From Taishania sp965247975 (lineage in GTDB: Bacteria; Bacteroidota; Bacteroidia; Flavobacteriales_D; Crocinitomicaceae): 64,000 bases of DNA. The stretch lies in assembly GCA_965247975.1 (NCBI GenBank), contig OZ252050.1, forward strand, positions 3,162,001 through 3,226,000, read 5' to 3'. This document shows, piece after piece, positions 15,977-24,404 of this stretch. The translations under genes and the position numbers were made by a program. Each line of letters opens with the position of its first letter. The stretch's first letter is position 1. The notes beneath the pieces were generated by a model. The model made no database searches, was not told where the DNA came from, and saw only the letters and a list, made by a program, of their open reading frames with translations.

Positions 15977-16819
15977 TTAATAAAACTCATATTCAAATGT
16001 GAAAATTTGAGTACCCTCAGGACTATTGTAGATTTCTTTGATTAAAATTCCATTTTCGTAAAAATAATTACTTGAACTAACATTTCCACCCTTTACTTTA
16101 CTTATTGAATTCATAAGTAAGTTTTGATCATAGAAAAAGGAAGTTGTAATTAGAAAATCATCAAAACCAAACTTTTTCTTAATGAGTTGGTTTTTCTTAT
16201 TGTATTTGTATGTTGTCGTTGTAATTTGCCACTCATTTCTCACCTCCACGAATATCAGATTCTGACGCTTATCAAATTTCTGTGTACGTCTGCTTACTAT
16301 TTCGGTGTCCTGATATATTGTATAAATTTCAACTCTTCTTTTTTTAACAAGCGTTTGATGTTCGTTAACGTCGAGAACGCTCTTTAATTCAGAAGTTTTT
16401 GGAATAACAGATTCAACCAAGTCAATTAGTTCCTCTCGATTTTTTATCGCGTGCAACATTTCATTGTTCAATGGTTTTGAATCAGTGTGTTTTACAAACT
16501 GTTCCTTGAGGCCAGTAATTGTATCATACACGAAGTGAATCAGTCGCAAAAAATCCTCGGTTGCGTGATATTCATACACCTCTCGGTTGTTATCAAATAC
16601 AAATCCATCAATAAATAAATGCTCTGATTTATCATCCCAAAATTGGATCCTCTTCAAAAAAATCAGCGAATCATTTTGATTGTATTCTTTAACGAATCTT
16701 ACTGTGTCATTAAGCGAAACAATAATTCTTTTTGGCTTAAGAATTTCTTGTGCATTTAAGTTTCCTACCACACAAAGGGCGATAATCATTAATAAGTATT
16801 GAATCATATTTCTCATCAA
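15977..16819 (-). CDS. Secreted protein of unknown function
   Basis: The 280-residue protein has a signal peptide (about residues 5-24, ending NLNAQ). The C-terminal half contains YNKKNQLIKKKFGF, FFYDQNLLMNSIS and YFYENGILIKEIY. This strand-turn pattern resembles the YD/RHS-like or MORN-variant repeats found in other secreted Bacteroidota proteins. No catalytic motif is visible. ATG 16819 and nearby in-frame ATGs (MRN, MIQ) are all possible starts. It stands alone between R2 and a short spacer. Confidence 0.65.
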   Translation of the reverse strand: MMRNMIQYLLMIIALCVVGNLNAQEILKPKRIIVSLNDTVRFVKEYNQNDSLIFLKRIQFWDDKSEHLFIDGFVFDNNREVYEYHATEDFLRLIHFVYDTITGLKEQFVKHTDSKPLNNEMLHAIKNREELIDLVESVIPKTSELKSVLDVNEHQTLVKKRRVEIYTIYQDTEIVSRRTQKFDKRQNLIFVEVRNEWQITTTTYKYNKKNQLIKKKFGFDDFLITTSFFYDQNLLMNSISKVKGGNVSSSNYFYENGILIKEIYNSPEGTQIFTFEYEFY

Positions 16820-16959
16820 ACAGAACGACTAGTTACAAGGAGTAAAACTCATCTTTTCAAACAATTCCCTCATCCGAAGATAACATTTTCTGTCAAATTT
16901 GTCGTTGTTTCAATGGAAGATTTTTGACCGCATGAAAGGTTGTTCATGGTATGTTTTTT

Positions 16960-17811
16960 TTAGAGATACTTTCCATAACCTAACTTTTCGTATTCAGCTG
17001 GTAATTTTTTGATTTTCTCTCCTTTTTCGTTTTCGTCATCACTTTTACGTCGAATAAATTGATTTCCACTTTTAGGATCCGGAAAATAGATGAACTCAAT
17101 GGTATCAACCTTGTATCCTATCCATTTAAATGTGTAAAGAGGTGCATTTCTACCATAACTTCGTCCTCTGATAATTTTCTCTTTTGGAAAAAAATTGGGA
17201 TTGATGAATTCAAACTCTTTTGCGAATTTGCTCTTATTTGGACTATTCAAATAAACACTGTAAATATCTCTTTCACAGCAACCCGATGCTGGATACCAAT
17301 GAACAAGAAAGTCCTTAAATCCGTCGCCATTTACATCAAATATTGTATCTCGGATGTAGGTCATTGCACCTTGTTCTCTTTCCATCAATTTTTCTGTACG
17401 ATCATTTTTTACTTCGAATAAATCTAGGTAAGTTGCCCATGGACTTTGTCTTCGCAATAGGAAATACTTTCTGCTGTCATTGAAAAGATTGCCTATGCTA
17501 ATTTCAATATGGATGCTAAACGAACTATCATCAGGTTGTAATTCATATTTCTTTTTGAAGTTATCTCTTTTAAAGGCTTTCTTCGCAATTTTGAAAGCGT
17601 CATTCATCGCTATTTCAAGTCGCAAACTGTCAATTTTAATCTCTTGTTCGATTTGCCTTCTTTTATCCTCTGAAGAAAGATCTTCTTTCGATTTAGATGA
17701 TGGTATGCTTTTATGTTCAACAATTGATTTTTTGACTTGGTTTGCCGTATTATCGCAACTCAAAAGAATAGCCAAAATCATCAGTATCAATGTGCATTTT
17801 ATCGTATTCAT
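16960..17811 (-). CDS. Lipoprotein with VCBS/FG-GAP-like calcium-loop motif
   Basis: The 283-residue product has a signal peptide with lipobox ILLSC (about Cys19) and a polar linker. Around residues 155-165 the motif 'DVNGDGFKDFLVHW' is a DxNxDGxxD-type loop as in FG-GAP/VCBS beta-propeller repeats or other Ca-binding secreted proteins. Only one such loop is seen, so this is not a full propeller. 'ASGCCERDIY' follows. The function is unknown; it is probably surface exposed. It lies 45 bases from the start-side neighbour and is likely transcribed with the 17857-19098 gene. Confidence 0.65.
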   Translation of the reverse strand: MNTIKCTLILMILAILLSCDNTANQVKKSIVEHKSIPSSKSKEDLSSEDKRRQIEQEIKIDSLRLEIAMNDAFKIAKKAFKRDNFKKKYELQPDDSSFSIHIEISIGNLFNDSRKYFLLRRQSPWATYLDLFEVKNDRTEKLMEREQGAMTYIRDTIFDVNGDGFKDFLVHWYPASGCCERDIYSVYLNSPNKSKFAKEFEFINPNFFPKEKIIRGRSYGRNAPLYTFKWIGYKVDTIEFIYFPDPKSGNQFIRRKSDDENEKGEKIKKLPAEYEKLGYGKYL

Positions 17812-17856
17812 TTGGTTTTCAAACTCATGTTCTACAAATAAACTTCTGGTAGGCCG

Positions 17857-19098
17857 CTAATTTTTAGAAAGTGGTATTTCTATTTCTTTAAATCTTTTCC
17901 ACGGCAATTCCTCTTTCCAATTTTCCGGCGACTTGATTAGCTTTCCATTGGCATCCCATTTCCAATAATAATTTGCTCCCATGCCGATTCCTTTTTCTCG
18001 AACTTCATCGCGATTCAACCTTATTTCTTTGACATTCAAATTATTGTCGTATATTATGACTAAAGAATTCCTCAGGTCCATGGAGCACTCACTTCCTGGA
18101 CTATCCCAGAAAAATTTTTTCTCGGTAATTCTACCCAAGGAATCATATTCGACACCTCCTGAATCAAAATAAATTTCTTTTAGTTGACCGTTTCGATACC
18201 ATTTTTTGGTTGTATCCTTTCCAAGTATAAATTCACTTTGTCCATTTTCATAATATTCCTCCTTGTATACATAGGGGAACTTAGAACCTTTTGCCTCGTA
18301 GCAATCATTATATTTACTTCTGTGAATAACAGGATAATCTTTTTGCAATGATTTCACCCTTAAATTTCGATTGTCATACAAACTGAAAACATATTTAAAT
18401 GTTGTGTCGCCTACTGAATATTCATAACTCTCGTATTGAATTGTTCCATCTTCAAACCATTCTTGTACAGTATCATTTCTATCATATACTGCTAATTTCC
18501 CATTTTGATAAAATAATTTCGTCCATAAAGGATAGGCTTCAAAATAAAGGACAGATGGCGGAAAGACACGGATGGAATTTATTGAGCAATCATCATAGAA
18601 AGACATCCATTTTCCTTCCATAAATCCATATTTGTTAGTGCGATTAATTATTTCATCTTGAAACGTTTCAAATGATGGGGAAATTGTATCATAATAATTC
18701 TCGGAATATTCAACTTTCTTGTCTTTAAAATAAATCTCAAAATTTTTGTCATTTAACCCTGAAATATCATATTCGATTGAGAAACAACAATCACAAGCAC
18801 AATAAACGTCGCTTTTTTTTGTGAACGGAAGCAAGTAAAGCTTATTATCTACAAAATTGATAGCAGGATCAAATTCCGCACAACAATTTTCACTAAAATT
18901 TATGGTTATTTTGATCAAATCCCCACTTTTTTCAACATTGGAAATCCTGTTTTTTATTCTGTAGGAATCGTAGGTATTATCGCAATCCAATGCATCCCAA
19001 TGAACCAAACGAACGGTGTCCTTCCCCTGATTTTGAGCAAAGCCATGTGAAAATAAGCTCAGCGAAAAAAGAAAAAACATTACCTTATTTAAAGTCAT
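17857..19098 (-). CDS. Secreted YwqK/MORN-variant-like protein
   Basis: The 413-residue product has a signal peptide ending HGFAQ (about residue 22). Residues 40-130 are Cys-rich (ENCCAEFDP, YCACDCCFS), suggesting disulfides. From about residue 150 come repeat segments FYQNGKLAVYD, WFEDGTIQYESY, YYENGQSEFIL, KWYRNGQLKEIYF and EYDSLGRITEKKF of the YwqK/MORN-variant type. The role is unknown. It probably shares a transcript with the lipoprotein gene downstream (45-base gap) and is related in design to the protein at 14700-15614. Confidence 0.75.
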   Translation of the reverse strand: MTLNKVMFFLFSLSLFSHGFAQNQGKDTVRLVHWDALDCDNTYDSYRIKNRISNVEKSGDLIKITINFSENCCAEFDPAINFVDNKLYLLPFTKKSDVYCACDCCFSIEYDISGLNDKNFEIYFKDKKVEYSENYYDTISPSFETFQDEIINRTNKYGFMEGKWMSFYDDCSINSIRVFPPSVLYFEAYPLWTKLFYQNGKLAVYDRNDTVQEWFEDGTIQYESYEYSVGDTTFKYVFSLYDNRNLRVKSLQKDYPVIHRSKYNDCYEAKGSKFPYVYKEEYYENGQSEFILGKDTTKKWYRNGQLKEIYFDSGGVEYDSLGRITEKKFFWDSPGSECSMDLRNSLVIIYDNNLNVKEIRLNRDEVREKGIGMGANYYWKWDANGKLIKSPENWKEELPWKRFKEIEIPLSKN

Positions 19099-19300
19099 TT
19101 CTTTGATTTTTTTGTTGTCATTCGGTTAACGGTAAGACTGTTAAAAAATTGGGTGTTTAAATGCGTGATTTGGATGTTAAGAACTTTAACAATCTCCTTT
19201 CACAAAATCCTTTCTCCGAAGATAGTACTTTTTCGCTTTATTTATTTCTCCTAAGCAAGATTTTAAGTCAGCATATATTTGCTAATACCTTTCTTTCATC

Positions 19301-20068
19301 TTAATTACTCCACCTCCAATTCGACCAAAAAGTGAAAGTCAATGCCATCGTAAAACAACCTTTGAAGCGATGTTTATTGGCGAAATTAGGACTTGTATAT
19401 GCGCTCATAGGAACTTCACGAATTGAAAAATCTTTATAATCATTGAGTCTGAATCCTGCATCAATGCAAGCCGAAAATGGCCAACCTCGCTTATTGAGAA
19501 AAGGTGGACTAAATCCAATTCTTAATTCATAATAATGATTGGTTAATAGCGCGTAATAAATGTCTTTATATTCTGGATCTGTATATTTCAAATAACCTGG
19601 TCCATACGACGGGTTTCCTTTCACTCCGTAATAAAAAGTGACTGTTGGCCGATAACGATTCATCCAACTAATGCTTGCGTGCAACCAAGCACCAGTGCTT
19701 CCTTTAAAATATCCTCCTTGAGACATTGCTGCACCCACGATACTATCAAATCCAGCTTGTGGAACAGGAACATAATTTTCATTTATCTTTTCAACGAATG
19801 AAGATGTCAAATCGGGCTTAGTAAATGTGTACTTGATTAACCTTGCACCTCCACCTAAAAAAACCACGTATTTGCCATTTCTGCGTGCATAAGTAAGCCC
19901 AGCAGATATTTTTTGATCAGAGGCTGCAACAAATACTTGATCACTAAAATTGTAAGCTTCGTCAATTTTTGCATAAACCCCAAATCTACTCGCACCTGTC
20001 GAGTCAGAGATTTGAGCATAGTTCAAAAATGAAAGACTCAAAAAAATATAGAATAGGCTAAATTTCAT
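19301..20068 (-). CDS. Predicted outer-membrane beta-barrel-like protein
   Basis: The start at ATG 20068 (MKFSLFYIFL) gives 255 residues with a signal peptide ending NYAQ; a longer frame adds 17 non-signal residues and is rejected. The mature part has alternating amphipathic strands rich in Gly, Tyr and Phe (FGVYAKIDEAYNFS, ISAGLTYARRNGKYVVFLGGG, ACIDAGFRLNDYKDF). The final strand ends 'TMALTFTFWSNWRWSN', with a near-terminal aromatic residue as in outer-membrane barrels. No named family is recognised. Confidence 0.65.
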   Translation of the reverse strand: MKFSLFYIFLSLSFLNYAQISDSTGASRFGVYAKIDEAYNFSDQVFVAASDQKISAGLTYARRNGKYVVFLGGGARLIKYTFTKPDLTSSFVEKINENYVPVPQAGFDSIVGAAMSQGGYFKGSTGAWLHASISWMNRYRPTVTFYYGVKGNPSYGPGYLKYTDPEYKDIYYALLTNHYYELRIGFSPPFLNKRGWPFSACIDAGFRLNDYKDFSIREVPMSAYTSPNFANKHRFKGCFTMALTFTFWSNWRWSN

Positions 20069-20225
20069 TGGATTTGAGGGGTTTTGGTGCAATGCACTGA
20101 GATTGGATCGTAAGCACAAAAGTTCATGCGAAAATACAACTTTTCAAGGATCACTTTATCAGAGGATATTAAAAACACCCTGAAAAGCAAGCATTCCAAT
20201 ATTTTCAAATGTGCTGTTCCATATT

Positions 20226-20744
20226 TTATTCTGACCATTTATACCATGTGGCTATTAGTTTGTTATCTATCTGAATATAAGGCTTTTCCTTCGTTGAGTA
20301 TGTAACAATTCTCCAGTCAACGTATCTATCAAAATGGAAATTTTCCTTTTTATTGTCTTTACAATGTCGACGTATGGTAAGAGAAATGCTATTGTTAAAT
20401 TTCTTATAATCTGAAAGTTGGGTTGAATCTGTTTGATACTTTTTTTTAAATCTCTCAATATCAGAAATAATGTTTTTTGGATGTTGATTGTATATTGCAA
20501 TAAACGTTGTGTCTTGGTATAGGAGAAAAACATTAGCTAATTGTTTTTTGATACAGCCACTAACTTCGGTTCTGTCAATAAATTCAACTCTTCCGAAATC
20601 AAAATTTTCAACTACCACCTGGTTTTTATAAACAAAACAATCACTTCGCGACATGAAATCTTCATGTAATTCAGGTTCTTCACTCGTGCACGAGGAAATC
20701 AAAAAGATCAATGCGATTATTAAAATTTTAAATACTGTTATCAT
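20226..20744 (-). CDS. Lipoprotein of unknown function
   Basis: The 172-residue product has a signal peptide with lipobox LISSC (Cys19). The mature part contains KNQVVVENFDFGRVEFIDR and a Lys/Asp-rich helix. No motif is recognised. It is a single-gene unit preceded by an intergenic block (20802-20834) resembling one at 16873-16904. Confidence 0.65.
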   Translation of the reverse strand: MITVFKILIIALIFLISSCTSEEPELHEDFMSRSDCFVYKNQVVVENFDFGRVEFIDRTEVSGCIKKQLANVFLLYQDTTFIAIYNQHPKNIISDIERFKKKYQTDSTQLSDYKKFNNSISLTIRRHCKDNKKENFHFDRYVDWRIVTYSTKEKPYIQIDNKLIATWYKWSE

Positions 20745-20880
20745 CTTTATTTCTATTGAAAGGCGGCTATCCGAAAGGTGTGGCTTTAATTATTTCCTTT
20801 CTCCGAAAGTAACACTTCCCTTGCAATTTTGTCGATTTTGAAGTAAGCTCTTGTGCCAACGCTTGATTCCTTTCATAGAC

Positions 20881-21354
20881 CTATTTTTTTGTAAATGGAA
20901 TAATCAAAACGCCAATTATAATTATTTGAATGATAACTAGGCTTAAACAACCATAGTTTATCATGCTATACAGCCAGTCATTATTTTGATATATTTCAGT
21001 TTCATTAAATACACCATAATCTTTAATTTGGAAATTGTAGCTGGTTATTGATCGGGTTAAAATTGTTAACAGAACTACTCCTATTGCAGTGATAGCCAGA
21101 TTTGTATAGAATAGACTTAGGTTAATTTTCTTTTCGCTTTTAGAGTTTGCTTTTAAAATAACAAAATACAAACCATAGAGTATTGACAGAATAACTAATG
21201 TGCCCATGAAGTATACACTACTCCAGAGATAATACGTATCATAACTAATATTGTCAAAATTGATGTAGTTACAAAAAAAGACAATAACAAGTGCAATGGT
21301 TGTTAAACCGGTAATTCTTAATGGCATAATTGTCAATGCGTTTTTTTTTGTCAT
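20881..21354 (-). CDS. Four-TM membrane protein of unknown function
   Basis: The 157-residue protein has four hydrophobic segments near residues 11-31, 42-64, 80-101 and 132-152, with a Lys-rich cytoplasmic loop between TM2 and TM3 and polar residues (ITSYNFQIKDYGVFNETEIY) between TM3 and TM4. No family is recognised. Its TM content contrasts with the lipoproteins on both sides. The upstream gap to the next gene is short (about 70 bases). Confidence 0.65.
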   Translation of the reverse strand: MTKKNALTIMPLRITGLTTIALVIVFFCNYINFDNISYDTYYLWSSVYFMGTLVILSILYGLYFVILKANSKSEKKINLSLFYTNLAITAIGVVLLTILTRSITSYNFQIKDYGVFNETEIYQNNDWLYSMINYGCLSLVIIQIIIIGVLIIPFTKK

Positions 21355-21425
21355 GGTTTTTAAAGTTTTATCGATTTTGAATTAAGATCTTGGGCTAGAT
21401 TATGCTCATACTAAAATTGATTTTA

Positions 21426-21944
21426 TTAATAATCCCATGGATTTCCTGGCTTTGTCATTTCTGATCTAATAAATAATTGCATGGTATTATTTGGTTCAAC
21501 CTTGTAAATATTACCGTCTTGAAGGTAGGAAAAGAAATATGGCTTTTCAAAGGCATACTCATAAGACATTGCTATTTTCCAGCCATCAATAGGTTTGTTC
21601 ACTCTTAATTTAAAAGACCAATTGTCAATTCTTTTAACAAAAACACTTGATTCCAATGACTTGACAATCATTTTACCATGTTTCATATACGTTTTCATTT
21701 TACCGGTAAAATAAAATTTTAAAGTTAGCTCTCTATCCGAAGGAAGGTAATGTAGCGTATCGTCCCCTGGAAATGAGATGTGGTCTGTAATTAAATTCTT
21801 GATTGAATCACGATGTATCGGTTCCCAAAAAATACCTGTTGGATCTTTTTTTGCTGGTTGATCACTTGGGTCGGTCTGATCTAACTTCCCTCCTCCACAT
21901 CCGGCGAGAATTAAAGAAATGATTATGGTTAATGTTATTCTCAT
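21426..21944 (-). CDS. Lipoprotein of unknown function
   Basis: The start at ATG 21944 (MRITLTIIISLILAGC) places the lipobox LAGC correctly at residues 13-16; the frame extending to 21998 would bury the signal. The mature 155 residues have a Gly/Asp/Pro-rich linker (GGGKLDQTDPSDQPAKKDP) and a beta-rich body (LTLKFYFTGKMKTYMKHGKM, NWSFKLRVNKPIDGWKIAMS). No family is recognised. Confidence 0.65.
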   Translation of the reverse strand: MRITLTIIISLILAGCGGGKLDQTDPSDQPAKKDPTGIFWEPIHRDSIKNLITDHISFPGDDTLHYLPSDRELTLKFYFTGKMKTYMKHGKMIVKSLESSVFVKRIDNWSFKLRVNKPIDGWKIAMSYEYAFEKPYFFSYLQDGNIYKVEPNNTMQLFIRSEMTKPGNPWDY

Positions 21945-22032
21945 TAATGTTTGTATCAGTTTGCAATTAAGAGACGTAAGCATATCGAATATAGTCACTC
22001 AGCCCTTGGCTGCTAAGTTAATGCTGTCTTTT

Positions 22033-22686
22033 TCATTTTTGTTTTTTACAAGATCGTAATATTTTGAAGGCTTTTTCTGTTTCTTCCTTACTCAAATCAC
22101 TCGCTTCAATTGATAATGCTAAATGTGAATTTATTGATTTATTATACGTACCCAAGTTCTTTGCATATAGGCCAACATAATTGCGCTTACGAACAAATTT
22201 ATAGACGACATTCTCAACGGTATCAATCATAAATTTAGTTTCTCGTAGTTCTTTTGGAATGGTTAATTCGTAGGTTAAAGTATCGCCCTTAAACTGGTAT
22301 AAATTAGTGTATTTTATACTGTCTTCTGTTTTACTGTAGATTAGTTTGATTTCTTTGGCAATGGCACTAAGATCTGTCCCAGATGGCAGTAACCCATGTT
22401 GCCCAAGCGCATTCCAACTCCATATATCTTCGGATAGATATTCAAAGATCGATCGCTCCAGTGAGTTCGAGTAATAGCCATAATCAAATTGAAAGTCTAT
22501 TTTTCCATTACTGACCTTCCCAACATCCGAATCAATTCCTTTTTCTTTTATCAATTTGTAATTACTAGGAAACTGAAATGTAAAATCACCAATTTCAATG
22601 TGTTTAGAAGAGTCGATTAATGTCGTTTCACCGCTACACGACACGGCTGCAAAAAATAGTAAGATATATATTATTGTTCTCTTCAT
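22033..22686 (-). CDS. Lipoprotein of unknown function
   Basis: The 217-residue product has a signal peptide with lipobox AAVSC (Cys17). The mature part starts 'IEIGDFTFQFPSNYKLIKEKG' and later 'KIDFQFDYGYYSNSLE', a start seen in PsbP-like or other small exported proteins, but no assignment is safe. It ends with a helix (LSKEETEKAFKILRSCKK). It is a single-gene unit. Confidence 0.65.
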   Translation of the reverse strand: MKRTIIYILLFFAAVSCSGETTLIDSSKHIEIGDFTFQFPSNYKLIKEKGIDSDVGKVSNGKIDFQFDYGYYSNSLERSIFEYLSEDIWSWNALGQHGLLPSGTDLSAIAKEIKLIYSKTEDSIKYTNLYQFKGDTLTYELTIPKELRETKFMIDTVENVVYKFVRKRNYVGLYAKNLGTYNKSINSHLALSIEASDLSKEETEKAFKILRSCKKQK

Positions 22687-22770
22687 TTTAAGTTGCGTTT
22701 GTCAACTAGGAGGCGAAGATTTCTCTAAAGTGGTTGTTCAACCCTTGACTCTTAGTTGATGTTCTATTTT

Positions 22771-23427
22771 TCATTTTTTTTGTCTTAATTGGTAATAATG
22801 TCTAACAACTCGTTTGGTTCCTTTTTTCCATGGTTTCTCCCTATCCTCGTCATATACAGCAAACTTGTGTAAATAGCCGAGCTTCGTTTTTTTTAGTTTT
22901 CGAACATCATTCAAACCACAATTGTAACTTGATCCATTAGGAGCAAGGTAAATATGTAATTCAGATACCGTAGTGTCAAAATTAAAAATTAAACTATCTG
23001 ATCCTTCTCGTATCATTAAAAGATCGGATTTTAAACTTGATTTAGGAATTGTGATGAAGTCAGTATCGCAACGAAGATATTTTCCTCCGACAGAAAGCGA
23101 ATTGTAAAAGGGCTGGATCGTGCTGTCAACCATATTAAAAAAGAACAAAGTAAGACTATCACTAGTTGATTCATTTCTTACCTCAACGACACCAGGTATT
23201 GGACACATTGTCGTATCATAATCGAATCTGTATCCAAAAAGGGTTTTCTTGGATGTTCCAAAAGAAACGAAAGAAGAACCACATAAATATGAACTGAATA
23301 CGAAATGTCCATTCTCTTCAATCACAAATTTTTCATGACCTAATCCAATGACAGGAAGATAGAGCGTATCCTGAGCATGCGAACAATTCAAAAAGAAAAT
23401 CGAAAAGAGTAAAAAAAGTTGTTTCAT
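22771..23427 (-). CDS. Secreted protein of unknown function
   Basis: The 218-residue product has a signal peptide (MKQLFLLFSIFFLNCSHAQ). Cleavage after HAQ by signal peptidase I is more likely, although FLNC could be a lipobox. The mature part is beta-rich with several Ser/Thr-rich loops and a basic C-terminus (KKGTKRVVRHYYQLRQKK). No family is recognised. It is the last of the secreted-protein run before the repeat-rich gap. Confidence 0.65.
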   Translation of the reverse strand: MKQLFLLFSIFFLNCSHAQDTLYLPVIGLGHEKFVIEENGHFVFSSYLCGSSFVSFGTSKKTLFGYRFDYDTTMCPIPGVVEVRNESTSDSLTLFFFNMVDSTIQPFYNSLSVGGKYLRCDTDFITIPKSSLKSDLLMIREGSDSLIFNFDTTVSELHIYLAPNGSSYNCGLNDVRKLKKTKLGYLHKFAVYDEDREKPWKKGTKRVVRHYYQLRQKK

Positions 23428-23969
23428 CTTAATAGAGGAGATGCATATTTTGTGTTGAATTCATAAAATGCGTCGATTGGTTCTACGAAATTTGGCACTT
23501 TATGAAATTTTTCTACGCTACTAAAGTGATCATGCGCCATGTTCATTATTCCTTGTTCTCTGCATTTATTGGTAGCTATCGGGACACGTCAAACACAAAC
23601 TCTTATACCAATTAATACATTAAATACTTTATTTAAAAATCCTAAGGGAAATAATACCGATTATAATTTCATTGGAAAGATATGTCACTTCTTTTTTTGT
23701 CATTTCAGTTGTTTTTCTAATTAAGTTAGCTAAAAATAGATTTCTCTTAACGCCGCAGGCGACCTTAATGATACAAACTAAGTCAAACACAAACCCTTAT
23801 ACCAATTAATACATTAAATGCCTCATATAAAAATCCTAAGGGTATAATGCCGATATAGATTTCAAGAAGTATGGAATACGACAATTGAAATCATAATCGG
23901 TATTATTTCCCTTGGTTCCTTAATGTTTAAAAATAATTCCGATTGCAATCGGGAGATTATTCACCTCCC
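23428..23969. repeat. Repeat-rich intergenic block
   Basis: The block has a 61-base direct repeat at 23588-23648 and 23782-23842 with few mismatches. It also has a ~33-base inverted repeat between 23644-23675 and 23882-23915. A 28-base segment at 23742-23769 (containing TTAACGCCGCAGGCGACC) recurs identically at 56171-56198. A perfect palindrome CCGATTGCAATCGG at 23939-23952 closes the block. No gene is seen. Confidence 0.7.
23939..23952 (-). terminator. Terminator-like palindrome downstream of the giant T9SS gene
   Basis: The palindrome CCGATTGCAATCGG lies 17 bases after the stop codon of the C-terminal fragment at 23970. Read on the minus strand it is followed by AATTATTTTTAAAC, a T-rich tail. 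It could end the giant transcript, though it also belongs to the dispersed intergenic repeat family. Confidence 0.45.
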
Positions 23970-24404
23970 TTACTTCAACAAAGTCACATGTCCCACCAAT
24001 TCGATCGTTTCTTGACTTTGACTCGCTACAACACGTATTTTCCAAACGTAAACATCATCCTGCGCCATGTTTTGATTTCTTGCATTTTGACCTGCATGCT
24101 CTGGATATGTTCCATCCCAGCGATAATCGTAATCTCTTGATTCAAAAACAACTTCGCCCCATCGGTTAAAGATTAAAAGTTGGTATTGCGACAAGTCTAA
24201 TCCTGCTGTTAGGACTGGGAAGAAAACATCGTTGGTTCCATCACCGTTTGGTGTAAATGCATTCGGAACGTAGTAAATAATGTCATCATACACTTTCACT
24301 GTGCGCATCACGCTGTCGTAACATCCGCCTTCGCTATACGCATATAACCAAATGTTATAGATTCCTTCCGCAGATGGATACACATGCGTTGGATTAGTCG
24401 CCAT
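23970..24404 (-). CDS. Type B T9SS C-terminal domain, separated from the giant gene by a frameshift
   Basis: This frame carries the last PKD-like strands (THVYPSAEGIYNIWLYAYS) and a complete gliding-motility-associated C-terminal (type B sorting) domain. That domain includes YYVPNAFTPNGDGTNDVFFP, QLLIFNRWGEVVFES, RWDGTY, DVYVWKI and GHVTLLK. It has no start of its own. Adding one G near 24428 makes the large upstream frame read TYSWDFGDGST and run straight into this one, giving an intact reading frame of 3028 residues. The domain is what the type IX secretion system recognises, so in the sequence as given the giant protein could not be sorted. Confidence 0.85.
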   Translation of the reverse strand: MATNPTHVYPSAEGIYNIWLYAYSEGGCYDSVMRTVKVYDDIIYYVPNAFTPNGDGTNDVFFPVLTAGLDLSQYQLLIFNRWGEVVFESRDYDYRWDGTYPEHAGQNARNQNMAQDDVYVWKIRVVASQSQETIELVGHVTLLK

